Assembly: GCA_030618205.1 (NCBI GenBank)
Contig: JAUXDR010000035.1
Coordinates: forward strand, 1-7,827
Reading direction: 5' to 3'
Length of the DNA stretch: 7,827 nucleotides
DNA from: Deltaproteobacteria bacterium
GTDB lineage: Bacteria; Desulfobacterota; Dissulfuribacteria; Dissulfuribacterales; UBA3076
How positions within the stretch are numbered: position 1 is the stretch's first letter; each line of letters begins with the position of its first letter. Shown piece by piece: positions 1 to 7,480 of the stretch. A model generated the notes under the pieces. It was not told the origin of the DNA, ran no database searches, and saw only the letters and a list, made by a program, of their open reading frames with translations. Both the position numbers and the translations under genes were made by a program.

Positions 1-1133
1 TTATCCCAGGTCAGCCCCTGTTCCTGCATCCACTGCCGGCTGGCGAGACCGGCTGCCGCAAGATTTCTCTTGCCCCCGATGAGATCGTCAAGCGCGCCTG
101 AGAGTGCATCCACATCTCCCTGAGGCACCAGCCACCCGGTTTGATCATGTTGTATCAGCTCGCGTGTTCCTTCGATATCAGTAGCCAATACGGGCAAGGC
201 AGCCGCCATGGCCTCAAGGACTACGTTTGGCCTGCCTTCTCGATAGCTGGGGAGAATAAGGATATGGTGATCATTCATGAGCTGTGGGATTCCGTCAGGC
301 GATATGCTTCTAAGAAAACGGATTTTTTTGTAAATTTCAAGGTCTGTTGCAAGTGATTTAAGATAATCCTTTTCGGGACCATCCCCAACCACAGTCAGTG
401 TCCATGAAGCCTGGGAATTTATCCCGGCCAGGGCCTTCAGAAGCACGTCCAACCCTTTTAGGGGAATTAAGCTTCCGATGAAAAGCAGTTTAAATGGAGA
501 TGGGGCCAAGTGGTCGCGTCCAGTCGCCAAGGCATAGAAAGCGTCGTCTACGCCATTTGGAACAAATCTGATCTTGTCCGCCAGGCCATGATGTTGTCGC
601 CCGAGATCAGTCGCTATTGCCTGGCTTACGCCCACTATAAATCTCGATTTCTGAATGGCCTTTTTATGCAGTAAATTAAAAATCCGGGATTTTTTGGCAT
701 GATTAACATCCGACCCTCTCAAGGTAGTGATAACGGGCTTTTGGTGAATTGGCTGTGTCAGCACGGCCATGGCCCCACAGACAGACCAGTGGGCATGTAT
801 AATATCATGTTGCCTGGCTAGTTGGATAAGGGACAGGCCCATACCGGCTAGAAAAGGCGGAAGCAGGCAGTAAAGCCAGGGCTGTCCGGCCAGTGCTGCG
901 GGTATTCCCCCGGGCTGCTGAGCCAGGCGTTGACAGGACCATGGCGCATAACGGAAACGGCGAACCATATAGTTACTTGGCCAGTTTGCGGGTCGACTAC
1001 TTGAAGGGGTAAGCACTGTGCATACAAGGCCCTGTCTGATTTCCGCCAGGGCAAGCTTGTGTATGAACGGGCCTGAAATATTACTAGGGTTGGAGGGAAA
1101 TGACGTTGTAAGGTGAAGTACATGTAATGGCAT
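1..1133 (-). CDS. GT4-family (group 1) glycosyltransferase, C-terminus cut by window edge
   Basis: My own translation of the minus strand from the ATG at 1133-1131 gives 377 uninterrupted codons to the window edge, with no stop, so only the last residues of a roughly 390-residue protein are missing. It looks like a two-domain GT-B retaining glycosyltransferase of family GT4. The N-terminal half opens with HVLHLTTSFPSN and has IHAHW and TLRGSDV segments. The C-terminal half starts near VPNGVDDAFY (N193) and FIGSLIPLKGLDVLL. It carries the EX7E nucleotide-sugar signature in EGRPNVVLE (E299 and E307), followed by AMAAALPVLATDIEGTREL. It has no signal peptide or clear membrane anchor and probably acts at the cytoplasmic face on a lipid-linked acceptor. 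The start is set by the TAATG overlap with the upstream GT2 stop. No Shine-Dalgarno is visible, so translational coupling is likely. Donor and acceptor cannot be read from sequence. Context suggests assembly of the glycan used by the oligosaccharyltransferase at 2109-4337. Confidence 0.9.
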   Translation of the reverse strand, partial: MPLHVLHLTTSFPSNPSNISGPFIHKLALAEIRQGLVCTVLTPSSSRPANWPSNYMVRRFRYAPWSCQRLAQQPGGIPAALAGQPWLYCLLPPFLAGMGLSLIQLARQHDIIHAHWSVCGAMAVLTQPIHQKPVITTLRGSDVNHAKKSRIFNLLHKKAIQKSRFIVGVSQAIATDLGRQHHGLADKIRFVPNGVDDAFYALATGRDHLAPSPFKLLFIGSLIPLKGLDVLLKALAGINSQASWTLTVVGDGPEKDYLKSLATDLEIYKKIRFLRSISPDGIPQLMNDHHILILPSYREGRPNVVLEAMAAALPVLATDIEGTRELIQHDQTGWLVPQGDVDALSGALDDLIGGKRNLAAAGLASRQWMQEQGLTWD

Positions 1134-2080
1134 TATCGAAGATTTCGATTGTAGTCCATATCAAACCACATAGCGAAGAAAAGGGACTGGAGCCCTGATA
1201 TATAGAGAAATGCGGCAAAGAGAGCACTGGTTTCACTTACAGGGCCGTCCAGAATACGATAGAATAGAAGATAGAGCCCAAAAAAGAAGCCGCCTGGCGT
1301 AAGAGTCAGTCCCAAAAGGTAGAAGAAGACCAATGGATGGAAGTCCGCAATAACATATTTGGTGAACAGACGCCTGAAGAATCCCTTATTGAGAAGCCAT
1401 GGGATGGTAAACAAAACCTTCCTGAGCCGTATACCTGATTGTTCACCCACGTTATAGACTGGACGAATAGGCACGTCGCGCACACGCAAGTTGATCTCAT
1501 TCAGGCGAATCAGGATATCATTCGGCATGCCGTAGCTTTTGTAAATGCGGTCAAGATCCAAAAAACCCAGGGCCTTCAACGATATGGCCGTGTATCCTGT
1601 CTGTGAATCTGCTATGTGCCAGTATCCTGAAGCAATTTTTGTAAGCAGCGAAAGGAATGAGTTGCCCAAGTAACGGTGTTTAGGTATGATTTTCCATGCC
1701 TCGCCGTGAAAGAGACGGTTGCCCTTGGTGTAATCCGTTTCGCCTGTTGCAACCGGCCCTACGATATTGGGAAGATCCACAGGGTCCATCTGGGCGTCGC
1801 CTGCCATTACTGCGGTGACATCTATATTGTGATCCCTGGCCCACTTGTAACCGGTCACAATGGCAGCTCCAACGCCTTCATTTCGCTTATGACACAGTAA
1901 TACAACCCTGCCTTCCGGCTTAATATACTGGCGAGCCACATCAACGGTTCTATCCTGACTGCAGTCGTCCACAACTATAATATGGTCCACAAGGTCCGGC
2001 ATGGTCTCAATGACCTGACTGAGCAAATGCTCTTCGTTGTATGCCGGGACAACTACAGCTACTAATTTTTCCTTAAACAT
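1133..2080 (-). CDS. GT2 polyprenyl-phosphate glycosyltransferase (dolichyl-phosphate mannosyltransferase-like), membrane anchored
   Basis: This 315-residue protein has a cytoplasmic GT-A domain followed by a membrane hairpin. Visible motifs, in order, are VVVPAYNE (residues 9-16), VVDDCSQD (36-43, with D38/D39 expected to bind the nucleotide), MAGDAQMDP (92-100, the metal-binding acidic motif) and DSQTGYTAIS (158-167). Hydrophobic segments at about 248-275 and 284-305 are followed by a short WFDMDYNRNLR tail, a pattern typical of the DPM1/GtrB-like branch of GT2. These enzymes transfer a sugar from a nucleotide sugar to polyprenyl phosphate at the inner face of the membrane. The actual sugar is not readable. 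AGGA at 2089-2092 lies 8 bases before the ATG and supports the start. The gene begins 28 bases after the STT3 stop, and its own stop overlaps the GT4 start, so the three appear co-transcribed. It likely supplies an activated lipid-linked sugar, or the first sugar, for N-glycosylation. Confidence 0.93.
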   Translation of the reverse strand: MFKEKLVAVVVPAYNEEHLLSQVIETMPDLVDHIIVVDDCSQDRTVDVARQYIKPEGRVVLLCHKRNEGVGAAIVTGYKWARDHNIDVTAVMAGDAQMDPVDLPNIVGPVATGETDYTKGNRLFHGEAWKIIPKHRYLGNSFLSLLTKIASGYWHIADSQTGYTAISLKALGFLDLDRIYKSYGMPNDILIRLNEINLRVRDVPIRPVYNVGEQSGIRLRKVLFTIPWLLNKGFFRRLFTKYVIADFHPLVFFYLLGLTLTPGGFFFGLYLLFYRILDGPVSETSALFAAFLYISGLQSLFFAMWFDMDYNRNLR

Positions 2081-2108
2081 ATATTAAATCCTGCTGGACA
2101 TGTTAAGG

Positions 2109-4337
2109 TTACTTCCTGTCACCCAGCACCTCCCATAATTGATGTGATGGGGAATTCGTGACCACAGGTCTGAAGTACTTTGGATTAAAAGTGTGCCTTA
2201 AGAACAATTTATTGAAAACCGACTCGGAAATCTGCGAATCCATTATAGCCCCAAATTTGCCAGGGACCAGCATTTCAAACTGTGATCCGCGATCCCGTTT
2301 ATAATGTCTGGTTTGCAGCCCTTTTCCCGTACGCTCAACCAGTTGTGTGAGTCCTGTTATGCGTTTACCTGTGCGCAATTCTCCCTTTTCTATGTCTATA
2401 TCCAATCCTTCGCTTCCTTTAATATGTCCGTTTTCCTCATGCACATCAAAAAAGGCCTTGTATATCGGGTGTATTCCCTCTCTCTTTTCCACGTCCCATG
2501 TACCAAGCCAATACCACCAGTAGTTGGTGATGGTGAGCCTCCAGTCAAGAAAGAGGTAAACTGGACGCACCTTTTCAGGATAGAAAAAGCAGAGCCACTG
2601 ATCCACAGTCTGCAAATTTCCCACAGGCGCGAGTTTGGCTGAAGCCAGCAACTCTCTCGCTTTTTCAGGACCAACAGAAAGGACTTCTTTAATAAGACTC
2701 ACACCTCGAGCAGGATCATCGCCCATTGCCCTGTAAACGTTTTCAATACCATCCATTCCGGAACTGACATAAAAGCGCATGAAGTTGGCTGCCAGGCGTT
2801 CGTCGTGCGTTGCAAGGGGGAGGCCATTGTAAAATGACCTGTGCCCGCCGTGAAGCGTACCATCACCCACGGTCCCCTTTCCGGCCCAGTAATTCAGAGG
2901 ATATCCATGGTCCCACCACGCCCAGATTACTGCATCCTTGGGCGTTACTTTTGATGCCAGATCCATCCCGGCGATAAGGTGCGGAGGCTCCTTGGGCCAG
3001 AATGTCTTGGCCATGTCTTTGCTCAGGGCCGGCCAGACGATTAAAATAACTAAAATCGGTGCTAACAGGGAAAGCACGGCAAATCTGCGGCGCCAGTACC
3101 AGATCCAGGATATCACATATCCTATTCCCAGGGCTGTAACAGGGGCCAAAAAGATCAAAAAGCGTTTGGCGAAAAAAAATGACAACGCAGCCAGAATCAA
3201 TGGCACTGATATAAACAGGCTCTCCTTGGGACGGCGATAGAACAGCCAAGCAAGACCCGTGCCGGCCAGAATGAAGGCAGGCAGGCTGTCAGTTGTTTTG
3301 GCGACAATTTCGTTGAGTGATGGTATGGCCTGTTCTGAAATTGTGGCCCCTATGGGAGGCCATATGCCGACCACTTCCTTTGTAGATATGTAGTGAAAGG
3401 TACCGGCAACATGTCTGAAAACCTTGAGCGGAAGATCCAGCCCCATCCACAAGAGTATCACTCCGATTCCCAGCCCTACTATTCCGAAAAAAATACATGC
3501 CTCTCTTTGTCCGGGACGATAAAAAAACACCAGTGCCACAGCTAACGGTAACATCGAGACAACCGTCACTACCTGAGGCGTTGAATCCCACCACCACAGG
3601 AAAAGCAAAAAAATAGTCATCCCGCTGATAAAATATAGATACCGCTTTTGACCGACTTCAATGCCAAACCGCAGAAAGCAATAGGCAGCCCCTGTAGCCC
3701 AGGTGACATTCATACAGTCTGTGTCGAACCACCCTAAACTGCTTCTATAGACATAGTAGTGTGAAAGCAGCCCCATTAACGCTGCAGTGAGGCCCATGGC
3801 CGGACCTCCGTAGAAACGTCCTAATGCATATAGAGGTAGGGCCAGCAAAAGACCAAGTAATGCAGGTAGAACCGCTCCAATCCAGTTCAGGGAAAAAGGC
3901 GTTATCTTGGCCAGGCCTGCGGCTATTACGGAAATGAGCGGTGGTGGAAATCTCCGGGATACACCCTTTGGCACATCACGATTGTTGTCTATAGGTGTAT
4001 AGGTGCCTTCAGCAAGATCTTTTGCCAAGGTCAGATAAAAATAGCCATCAAAGGTGGTGAGCAGGGGCTCTCCCTTATAAAGGGCCAACTCGGGATGGGT
4101 ATTCCAGTCACGAATATCTTCAATGCGCACAAGCAACCCCACGCCCAGGATAAGTAAAAGTGCCAGGGCCTCTATCCATCGGTGATATGGGGTAAGGCGT
4201 TTGGCCTTATCCTTTACGGTGCTTTCCCACTCACGAATACGCAATCCCACACCTTGAGAACTTGTGCTCGGGATGGGAGTGACAGGAGCTGGTTTCTTTT
4301 TAGTTTTGGCTAAAGGACTTTTTCTTTTACGCCCCAT
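2109..4337 (-). CDS. Oligosaccharyltransferase, STT3/PglB-type (GT66) catalytic subunit
   Basis: This 742-residue enzyme should transfer a lipid-linked glycan to Asn of N-x-S/T sequons at the periplasmic membrane face. Residues 1-50 form a basic, Pro/Ser-rich cytoplasmic tail. Residues 54-435 hold about 12-13 hydrophobic segments, and 440-742 form a soluble C-terminal domain. Family motifs visible are D97 in TTFDGYFY (first catalytic Asp), FDTD with D205 and D207 (the DxD of external loop 1), TISE at 332-335 (the TIxE motif of external loop 5) and WWDHG at 474-478 (the sequon Ser/Thr pocket). After WWDHG, VGDGTLHGGH and LAANFMRFYV match the PglB layout. The MI-motif position reads LTITNYWW (601-608). 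AGGA at 4345-4348, 7 bases before the ATG, supports the start. The catalytic set is complete, so the enzyme should be active. The length is slightly above C. lari PglB (about 712). The gene is followed closely by GT2 and GT4 genes. Confidence 0.96.
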   Translation of the reverse strand: MGRKRKSPLAKTKKKPAPVTPIPSTSSQGVGLRIREWESTVKDKAKRLTPYHRWIEALALLLILGVGLLVRIEDIRDWNTHPELALYKGEPLLTTFDGYFYLTLAKDLAEGTYTPIDNNRDVPKGVSRRFPPPLISVIAAGLAKITPFSLNWIGAVLPALLGLLLALPLYALGRFYGGPAMGLTAALMGLLSHYYVYRSSLGWFDTDCMNVTWATGAAYCFLRFGIEVGQKRYLYFISGMTIFLLFLWWWDSTPQVVTVVSMLPLAVALVFFYRPGQREACIFFGIVGLGIGVILLWMGLDLPLKVFRHVAGTFHYISTKEVVGIWPPIGATISEQAIPSLNEIVAKTTDSLPAFILAGTGLAWLFYRRPKESLFISVPLILAALSFFFAKRFLIFLAPVTALGIGYVISWIWYWRRRFAVLSLLAPILVILIVWPALSKDMAKTFWPKEPPHLIAGMDLASKVTPKDAVIWAWWDHGYPLNYWAGKGTVGDGTLHGGHRSFYNGLPLATHDERLAANFMRFYVSSGMDGIENVYRAMGDDPARGVSLIKEVLSVGPEKARELLASAKLAPVGNLQTVDQWLCFFYPEKVRPVYLFLDWRLTITNYWWYWLGTWDVEKREGIHPIYKAFFDVHEENGHIKGSEGLDIDIEKGELRTGKRITGLTQLVERTGKGLQTRHYKRDRGSQFEMLVPGKFGAIMDSQISESVFNKLFLRHTFNPKYFRPVVTNSPSHQLWEVLGDRK

Positions 4338-4360
4338 TGTGTTTTCCTATTAGGTATTTA

Positions 4361-4453
4361 GGTTGAAGGCTGAAGGCTGAAGTATATCAATTATCTCGCA
4401 ATGCTCGAATGCCCTAAGTTTTGTCCCTAAAAGCCTTCAACCTTCAGCCTTCC
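4361..4453. repeat. Inverted repeat built from GAAGGCT heptamers between glnE and the STT3 gene
   Basis: The left arm (4361-4382) reads GGTT, then GAAGGCT, GAAGGCT, GAAG. The right arm (4431-4453), read on the minus strand, carries GAAGGCT, GAAGGTT, GAAGGCT. The two arms pair over at least 18 bases with one mismatch, enclosing a 48-base loop (4383-4430). Together they occupy most of the 121-base gap. No T-run follows the 3' arm on the minus strand, so this is not a standard terminator. In an RNA crossing the gap it would fold into a long stem just upstream of the STT3 ribosome binding site. Confidence 0.75.
4381..4409 (-). promoter_or_regulatory. Weak candidate promoter for the glycosylation genes
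   Basis: Minus-strand TTCGAG (4409-4404) and TATACT (4386-4381) are 17 bases apart. The -10 matches 5 of 6 consensus positions, while the -35 is poor. It sits inside the loop of the inverted repeat at 4361-4453, about 45-50 bases before the STT3 ATG. If real, it would give the STT3-GT2-GT4 unit expression independent of glnE. Confidence 0.25.
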
Positions 4454-4458
4454 ACACC

Positions 4459-7332
4459 TCATTTCATGACCTCATTCCAGATTTCCCTGACCCCTGACCT
4501 CAAGCCCATGAAATCGTCAGCCCCCACATAAGTCGGTCTTTCTTGCATGTTGAGCTTGTTTATTGTTTTTCTGTAGCTCATATATGCCTCCAAAAGGATA
4601 TCTGTATATCTCTTTCGCATCAGGTCCTTTTGTTCAAAGGCCTCAAGTAGTCTGATACTATTGCTCCATTCAGCGAGGTCCGGATGCCGGAAAGCATTTG
4701 CCAACACCATATACTGGATCAGGAATTCTATATCAGTCAGACCGCCGGGATCATGTTTAAGGTCAAATTTGCCAGGATGCTTGTTTCCATATTGGCCTAT
4801 CAATCTGTCTCGCATGGAGGTGACAGAACTCTTTAGGATATCAGTGTCACGGGACTTGGCAATTACTTTTTTTCTCAGTTCATCAAATTTCTTACAGACC
4901 CTGATGTTACCTGCGATCGTCCTTGCCCTCACAAGGGCCTGGTGTTCCCATGTCCAGGCCTGGTCCATTTGATACTGGAAAAACGCCTCCAGGCTGCTGA
5001 CCAGGACTCCTGACGCCCCGCTGGGACGAAGGCGCATATCTACTTCATACAGGATTCCTGCCTGGGTATGGACTGTCAAAATATGAATCATTCGTTGTCC
5101 CATACGGGTATAAAACATAGTGCTATCCAAAGGCTTGGGCCCGGAAGTCATCCGGCCCACTTTACCGGTATGGAGAAAAACCAGATCCAGATCCGAGCTA
5201 TAGCCCATTTCCGTTCCTCCAAGTTTGCCATAGGCAACAACCGCAAAGCCACAGTTTTCTTTTTCGTCTTGGCCGGATACGCATGGGGGCATGCCGTGTC
5301 GATCTATCAGGTGGTCCCGGGCAAGGGCAAAAACCCTATCTACTACTACCTCGGCAGTGTCTGTAAGGTGGTGACTCACATCCTGGACAGACAGGGCTCC
5401 TGAGATGTCAGCCGCAGCCACTCTCAGCATATTTGCCTGCCTAAATCGCCTGAGTTCATCCATCTGCTGTTCCAAGTCGCCCGGCGATGCTCCAGAGAGC
5501 ATTTTTTTTATGTCTTTTTCCAGACTTGGCCTGTCAGGGGGTGAATAAAGAGTCAGCGGGGCAAGGAGTTCATCCAGCAGGACAGGCTGTCTTGATAGAA
5601 GCGTTGCTATCCATGCCCCTCTTGAACAGAGCCTTATCAGGTGTGACAGGGCATCAGAATTTTCCAGGAGGAGGGAGAGGTAGCAGGTCCGCCTCTCAAT
5701 TGATTCTATCAGGTCAAGTGTCCTTTTGAGAGCAAGGTCCGGCTGGTCTGCCCCCGCGGCTTCCTTGAGCACAAGAGGGATCAGGCGGTCCAGCCGGTCT
5801 CGTCCTGATGAACTGAGGCTCAAGCTCGTCCTGGAGTCCTTAAGGCCTTGAAGAAAGTTCAATACCTCATTGGTTTTACGGAAACCCATTGACTGAAGGG
5901 TTTGTACAGCACGGTCTTTGTCAACTGTGCCAAACCAAATGCCTGAGATGAGCTGTTTCGCTGAGTCCTTATTCCGGGCATCCTCTCTGGAGAAAAGTCC
6001 TTTAAAGTGATAGTGGACTGTGTCCATGTGCCTGCGGAGCGTATCTATATATTCTTTCCAGGTCTGAAAACCCATAGAAAGTGCGAGGCGGGTCTGAGAA
6101 AGGGGCTCGAAGGGCAGCTTGTGTGTCTGTTGGTCAGCGTATTCCTGCAGGCGGTGTTCAGTGTTGCGCAGGAATATGTATGCATCTTTTAATTTCCGAC
6201 ATGCGTCTTGGGACAGGAAGTTATGGTCAGTCAGGAGTTCCAGGACTCGAAGAATGCTCCTTTCCCGAAGTTCCGGCATCTTGCCGCCCCTAATGAGTTG
6301 AAAGGTCTGGCCTATAAACTCAATCTCACGTATCCCTCCTGCGCCCAGCTTTATGTCGTCTTTAAATCCTTTCTTTTGCGTCTCCTGTTCTATCAGTTGC
6401 TTCATTTCCCTTAAGGAATCAAAAGCCCCGTAGTCCAGGTAACGGCGATACACAAAGGGCCTTAATGTTTCAAGCAGCGTGTCTCCATCAGTGCCACCGG
6501 CAACCGGGCGGGCCTTGACCATTGCATATCGTTCCCACTCCCTCCCTTGGCTTTGATAATATTCTTCCATGGCATCGAAGCTCAGGACCAGGGGTCCATT
6601 TTCCCCATATGGCCTGAGTCTTGTGTCCACACGAAACACAATACCCCCGGCAGTAGTCGTGCCTATAACACTTATCAATTTGCGGCAAAGCCTGGCAAAA
6701 AATTCTTCGTTAGTGACGGATTTTGGGCCGTCTTTAGTATGTCCGGACTCAGGATACGCAAATATCAGGTCGATGTCCGACGAAAAGTTGAGTTCTCCGG
6801 CACCGAGTTTGCCCATCCCGAGGATAACCAGGGATTGGGGGTTGCCTGCCTTGTCTGCAGGATAGCCAAGTTCCTGACATTGCCAGGGATGGAGGAGGCT
6901 GAGAGCACCCCTTAGACATGCCTCTGCCAGGGATGAAAGGTCCTCCATGGTCTCTTTGAGATCTGTCCATTGGGCAAGGTCCCTCCATGCTATCCTGACC
7001 ATCTCTCGCGTTCTCAGCCGGCGCAGAATTATTCCGAGTTGTTTATGGTCTCGGGCTTCTTTAACTGAATTATTGACTATCCGGTCATAGTTACCGTTCG
7101 TATAGGAATTTATAAAATCACCACTTTCTAACAGATCTAATAGCAGCCCTGGTTCCTTGACGCAGTTTTTTGCGACAAATTCACTAAAGGCCCACACCTG
7201 TTTCGCCGTATTTATTGTATGTGGATCATCGGGAACCGGAAGTCCGGATGAAAGCGCAGCCTCCGCAAAGTTTTTCCAATAGTTATCAGCCCTTAACAGG
7301 AGTTCTTCAGGTAGTCGTGTCTGGGGCAACAT
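4459..7332 (-). CDS. glnE: Bifunctional glutamine synthetase adenylyltransferase / adenylyl-removing enzyme GlnE
   Basis: This 957-residue cytoplasmic enzyme adenylylates and deadenylylates the conserved Tyr of each glutamine synthetase subunit. In the well-studied enzymes it responds to PII protein and glutamine. Both duplicated nucleotidyltransferase domains are intact. The N-terminal adenylyl-removing domain has GMGKLGAGELNFSSDIDL with D186 and D188, VDTRLRPYG (235-243) and GAGGIREIEFIGQ (330-342). The C-terminal adenylyltransferase domain has AYGKLGGTEMGYSSDLDL with D714 and D716, VDMRLRPSG (764-772) and DPGGLTDIEFLIQ (861-873). A helical linker of about 450-520 separates them. The length is close to the E. 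coli enzyme (946). The start is the ATG at 7332-7330. The upstream Shine-Dalgarno is weak (AGAAAA directly before the ATG), so initiation may be inefficient. The 121-base gap to the STT3 gene holds an inverted repeat and a possible promoter, so co-transcription with the glycosylation genes is uncertain. Confidence 0.98.
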   Translation of the reverse strand: MLPQTRLPEELLLRADNYWKNFAEAALSSGLPVPDDPHTINTAKQVWAFSEFVAKNCVKEPGLLLDLLESGDFINSYTNGNYDRIVNNSVKEARDHKQLGIILRRLRTREMVRIAWRDLAQWTDLKETMEDLSSLAEACLRGALSLLHPWQCQELGYPADKAGNPQSLVILGMGKLGAGELNFSSDIDLIFAYPESGHTKDGPKSVTNEEFFARLCRKLISVIGTTTAGGIVFRVDTRLRPYGENGPLVLSFDAMEEYYQSQGREWERYAMVKARPVAGGTDGDTLLETLRPFVYRRYLDYGAFDSLREMKQLIEQETQKKGFKDDIKLGAGGIREIEFIGQTFQLIRGGKMPELRERSILRVLELLTDHNFLSQDACRKLKDAYIFLRNTEHRLQEYADQQTHKLPFEPLSQTRLALSMGFQTWKEYIDTLRRHMDTVHYHFKGLFSREDARNKDSAKQLISGIWFGTVDKDRAVQTLQSMGFRKTNEVLNFLQGLKDSRTSLSLSSSGRDRLDRLIPLVLKEAAGADQPDLALKRTLDLIESIERRTCYLSLLLENSDALSHLIRLCSRGAWIATLLSRQPVLLDELLAPLTLYSPPDRPSLEKDIKKMLSGASPGDLEQQMDELRRFRQANMLRVAAADISGALSVQDVSHHLTDTAEVVVDRVFALARDHLIDRHGMPPCVSGQDEKENCGFAVVAYGKLGGTEMGYSSDLDLVFLHTGKVGRMTSGPKPLDSTMFYTRMGQRMIHILTVHTQAGILYEVDMRLRPSGASGVLVSSLEAFFQYQMDQAWTWEHQALVRARTIAGNIRVCKKFDELRKKVIAKSRDTDILKSSVTSMRDRLIGQYGNKHPGKFDLKHDPGGLTDIEFLIQYMVLANAFRHPDLAEWSNSIRLLEAFEQKDLMRKRYTDILLEAYMSYRKTINKLNMQERPTYVGADDFMGLRSGVREIWNEVMK

Positions 7333-7380
7333 TTTTTCTAGAATTTTGTATCCAGTGTATTATGTTCTTATCTAAATTGA

Positions 7381-7404
7381 GCGATTAGCTCAAAGAGCTA
7401 TCGC
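7381..7404. promoter_or_regulatory. 10-bp hairpin in the glnE upstream region
   Basis: GCGATTAGCTC (7381-7391), AAA, then GAGCTATCGC (7395-7404) form a 10-bp stem with one bulged T and a 3-base loop. No T-run follows on either strand, so an intrinsic terminator is not supported. It lies 48 bases before the glnE ATG, inside the leader if the promoter at 7451-7480 is used. It could be an mRNA stability or processing element, or a palindromic protein-binding site. Confidence 0.5.
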
Positions 7405-7413
7405 AATCAAGCC

Positions 7414-7441
7414 CTTTCAGCTTTCAGCTTCAGACTTTCAG
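7414..7441. repeat. Imperfect tandem heptamer (CTTTCAG)x4
   Basis: Four adjacent 7-base units read CTTTCAG, CTTTCAG, CTTCAGA, CTTTCAG. Read on the minus strand the unit is CTGAAAG, differing by one base (allowing rotation) from the GCTGAAG-type unit in the glnE-STT3 gap. It lies in the glnE upstream region just inside the proposed transcription start. Confidence 0.7.
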
Positions 7442-7450
7442 CGGAATCAT

Positions 7451-7480
7451 ACTATAGACGTTGGCATTTAAACAGATCAA
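7451..7480 (-). promoter_or_regulatory. Candidate sigma70-type promoter for glnE
   Basis: On the minus strand TTGATC (7480-7475) and TATAGT (7456-7451) are separated by 18 bases. Each matches 4-5 of 6 positions of the -35 and -10 consensus. Transcription would start near 7443, giving a leader of about 110 bases that holds the heptamer repeat (7414-7441) and the hairpin (7381-7404) before the glnE ATG. This is a consensus match only. Confidence 0.3.

Noticed and set aside
848..1123. 91-residue minus-strand ORF starting MYFTLQRHF
   Set aside because: It is an out-of-frame shadow of the GT4 gene. The real frame starts 10 bases upstream at 1133 and stays open with GT4 motifs to the window edge.
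2304..2642. 112-residue plus-strand ORF, and similar plus-strand ORFs at 5068-5403 and 6547-6915
   Set aside because: They lie antisense to well-conserved STT3 and glnE coding sequence, show no recognisable motif, and lack ribosome binding sites; they are shadow frames.
4361..4453. CRISPR-like array from repeated GAAGGCT units
   Set aside because: The units are 7 bases, directly adjacent and inverted, with no spacers and no cas genes nearby.
4361..4453. Rho-independent terminator for glnE
   Set aside because: The stem is long enough, but the loop is 48 bases and no T-run follows the 3' arm on the minus strand.
4459..7332. Possible frameshift or split of glnE into two domain genes
   Set aside because: A single frame covers both nucleotidyltransferase domains and the linker without interruption, and its length matches the family.
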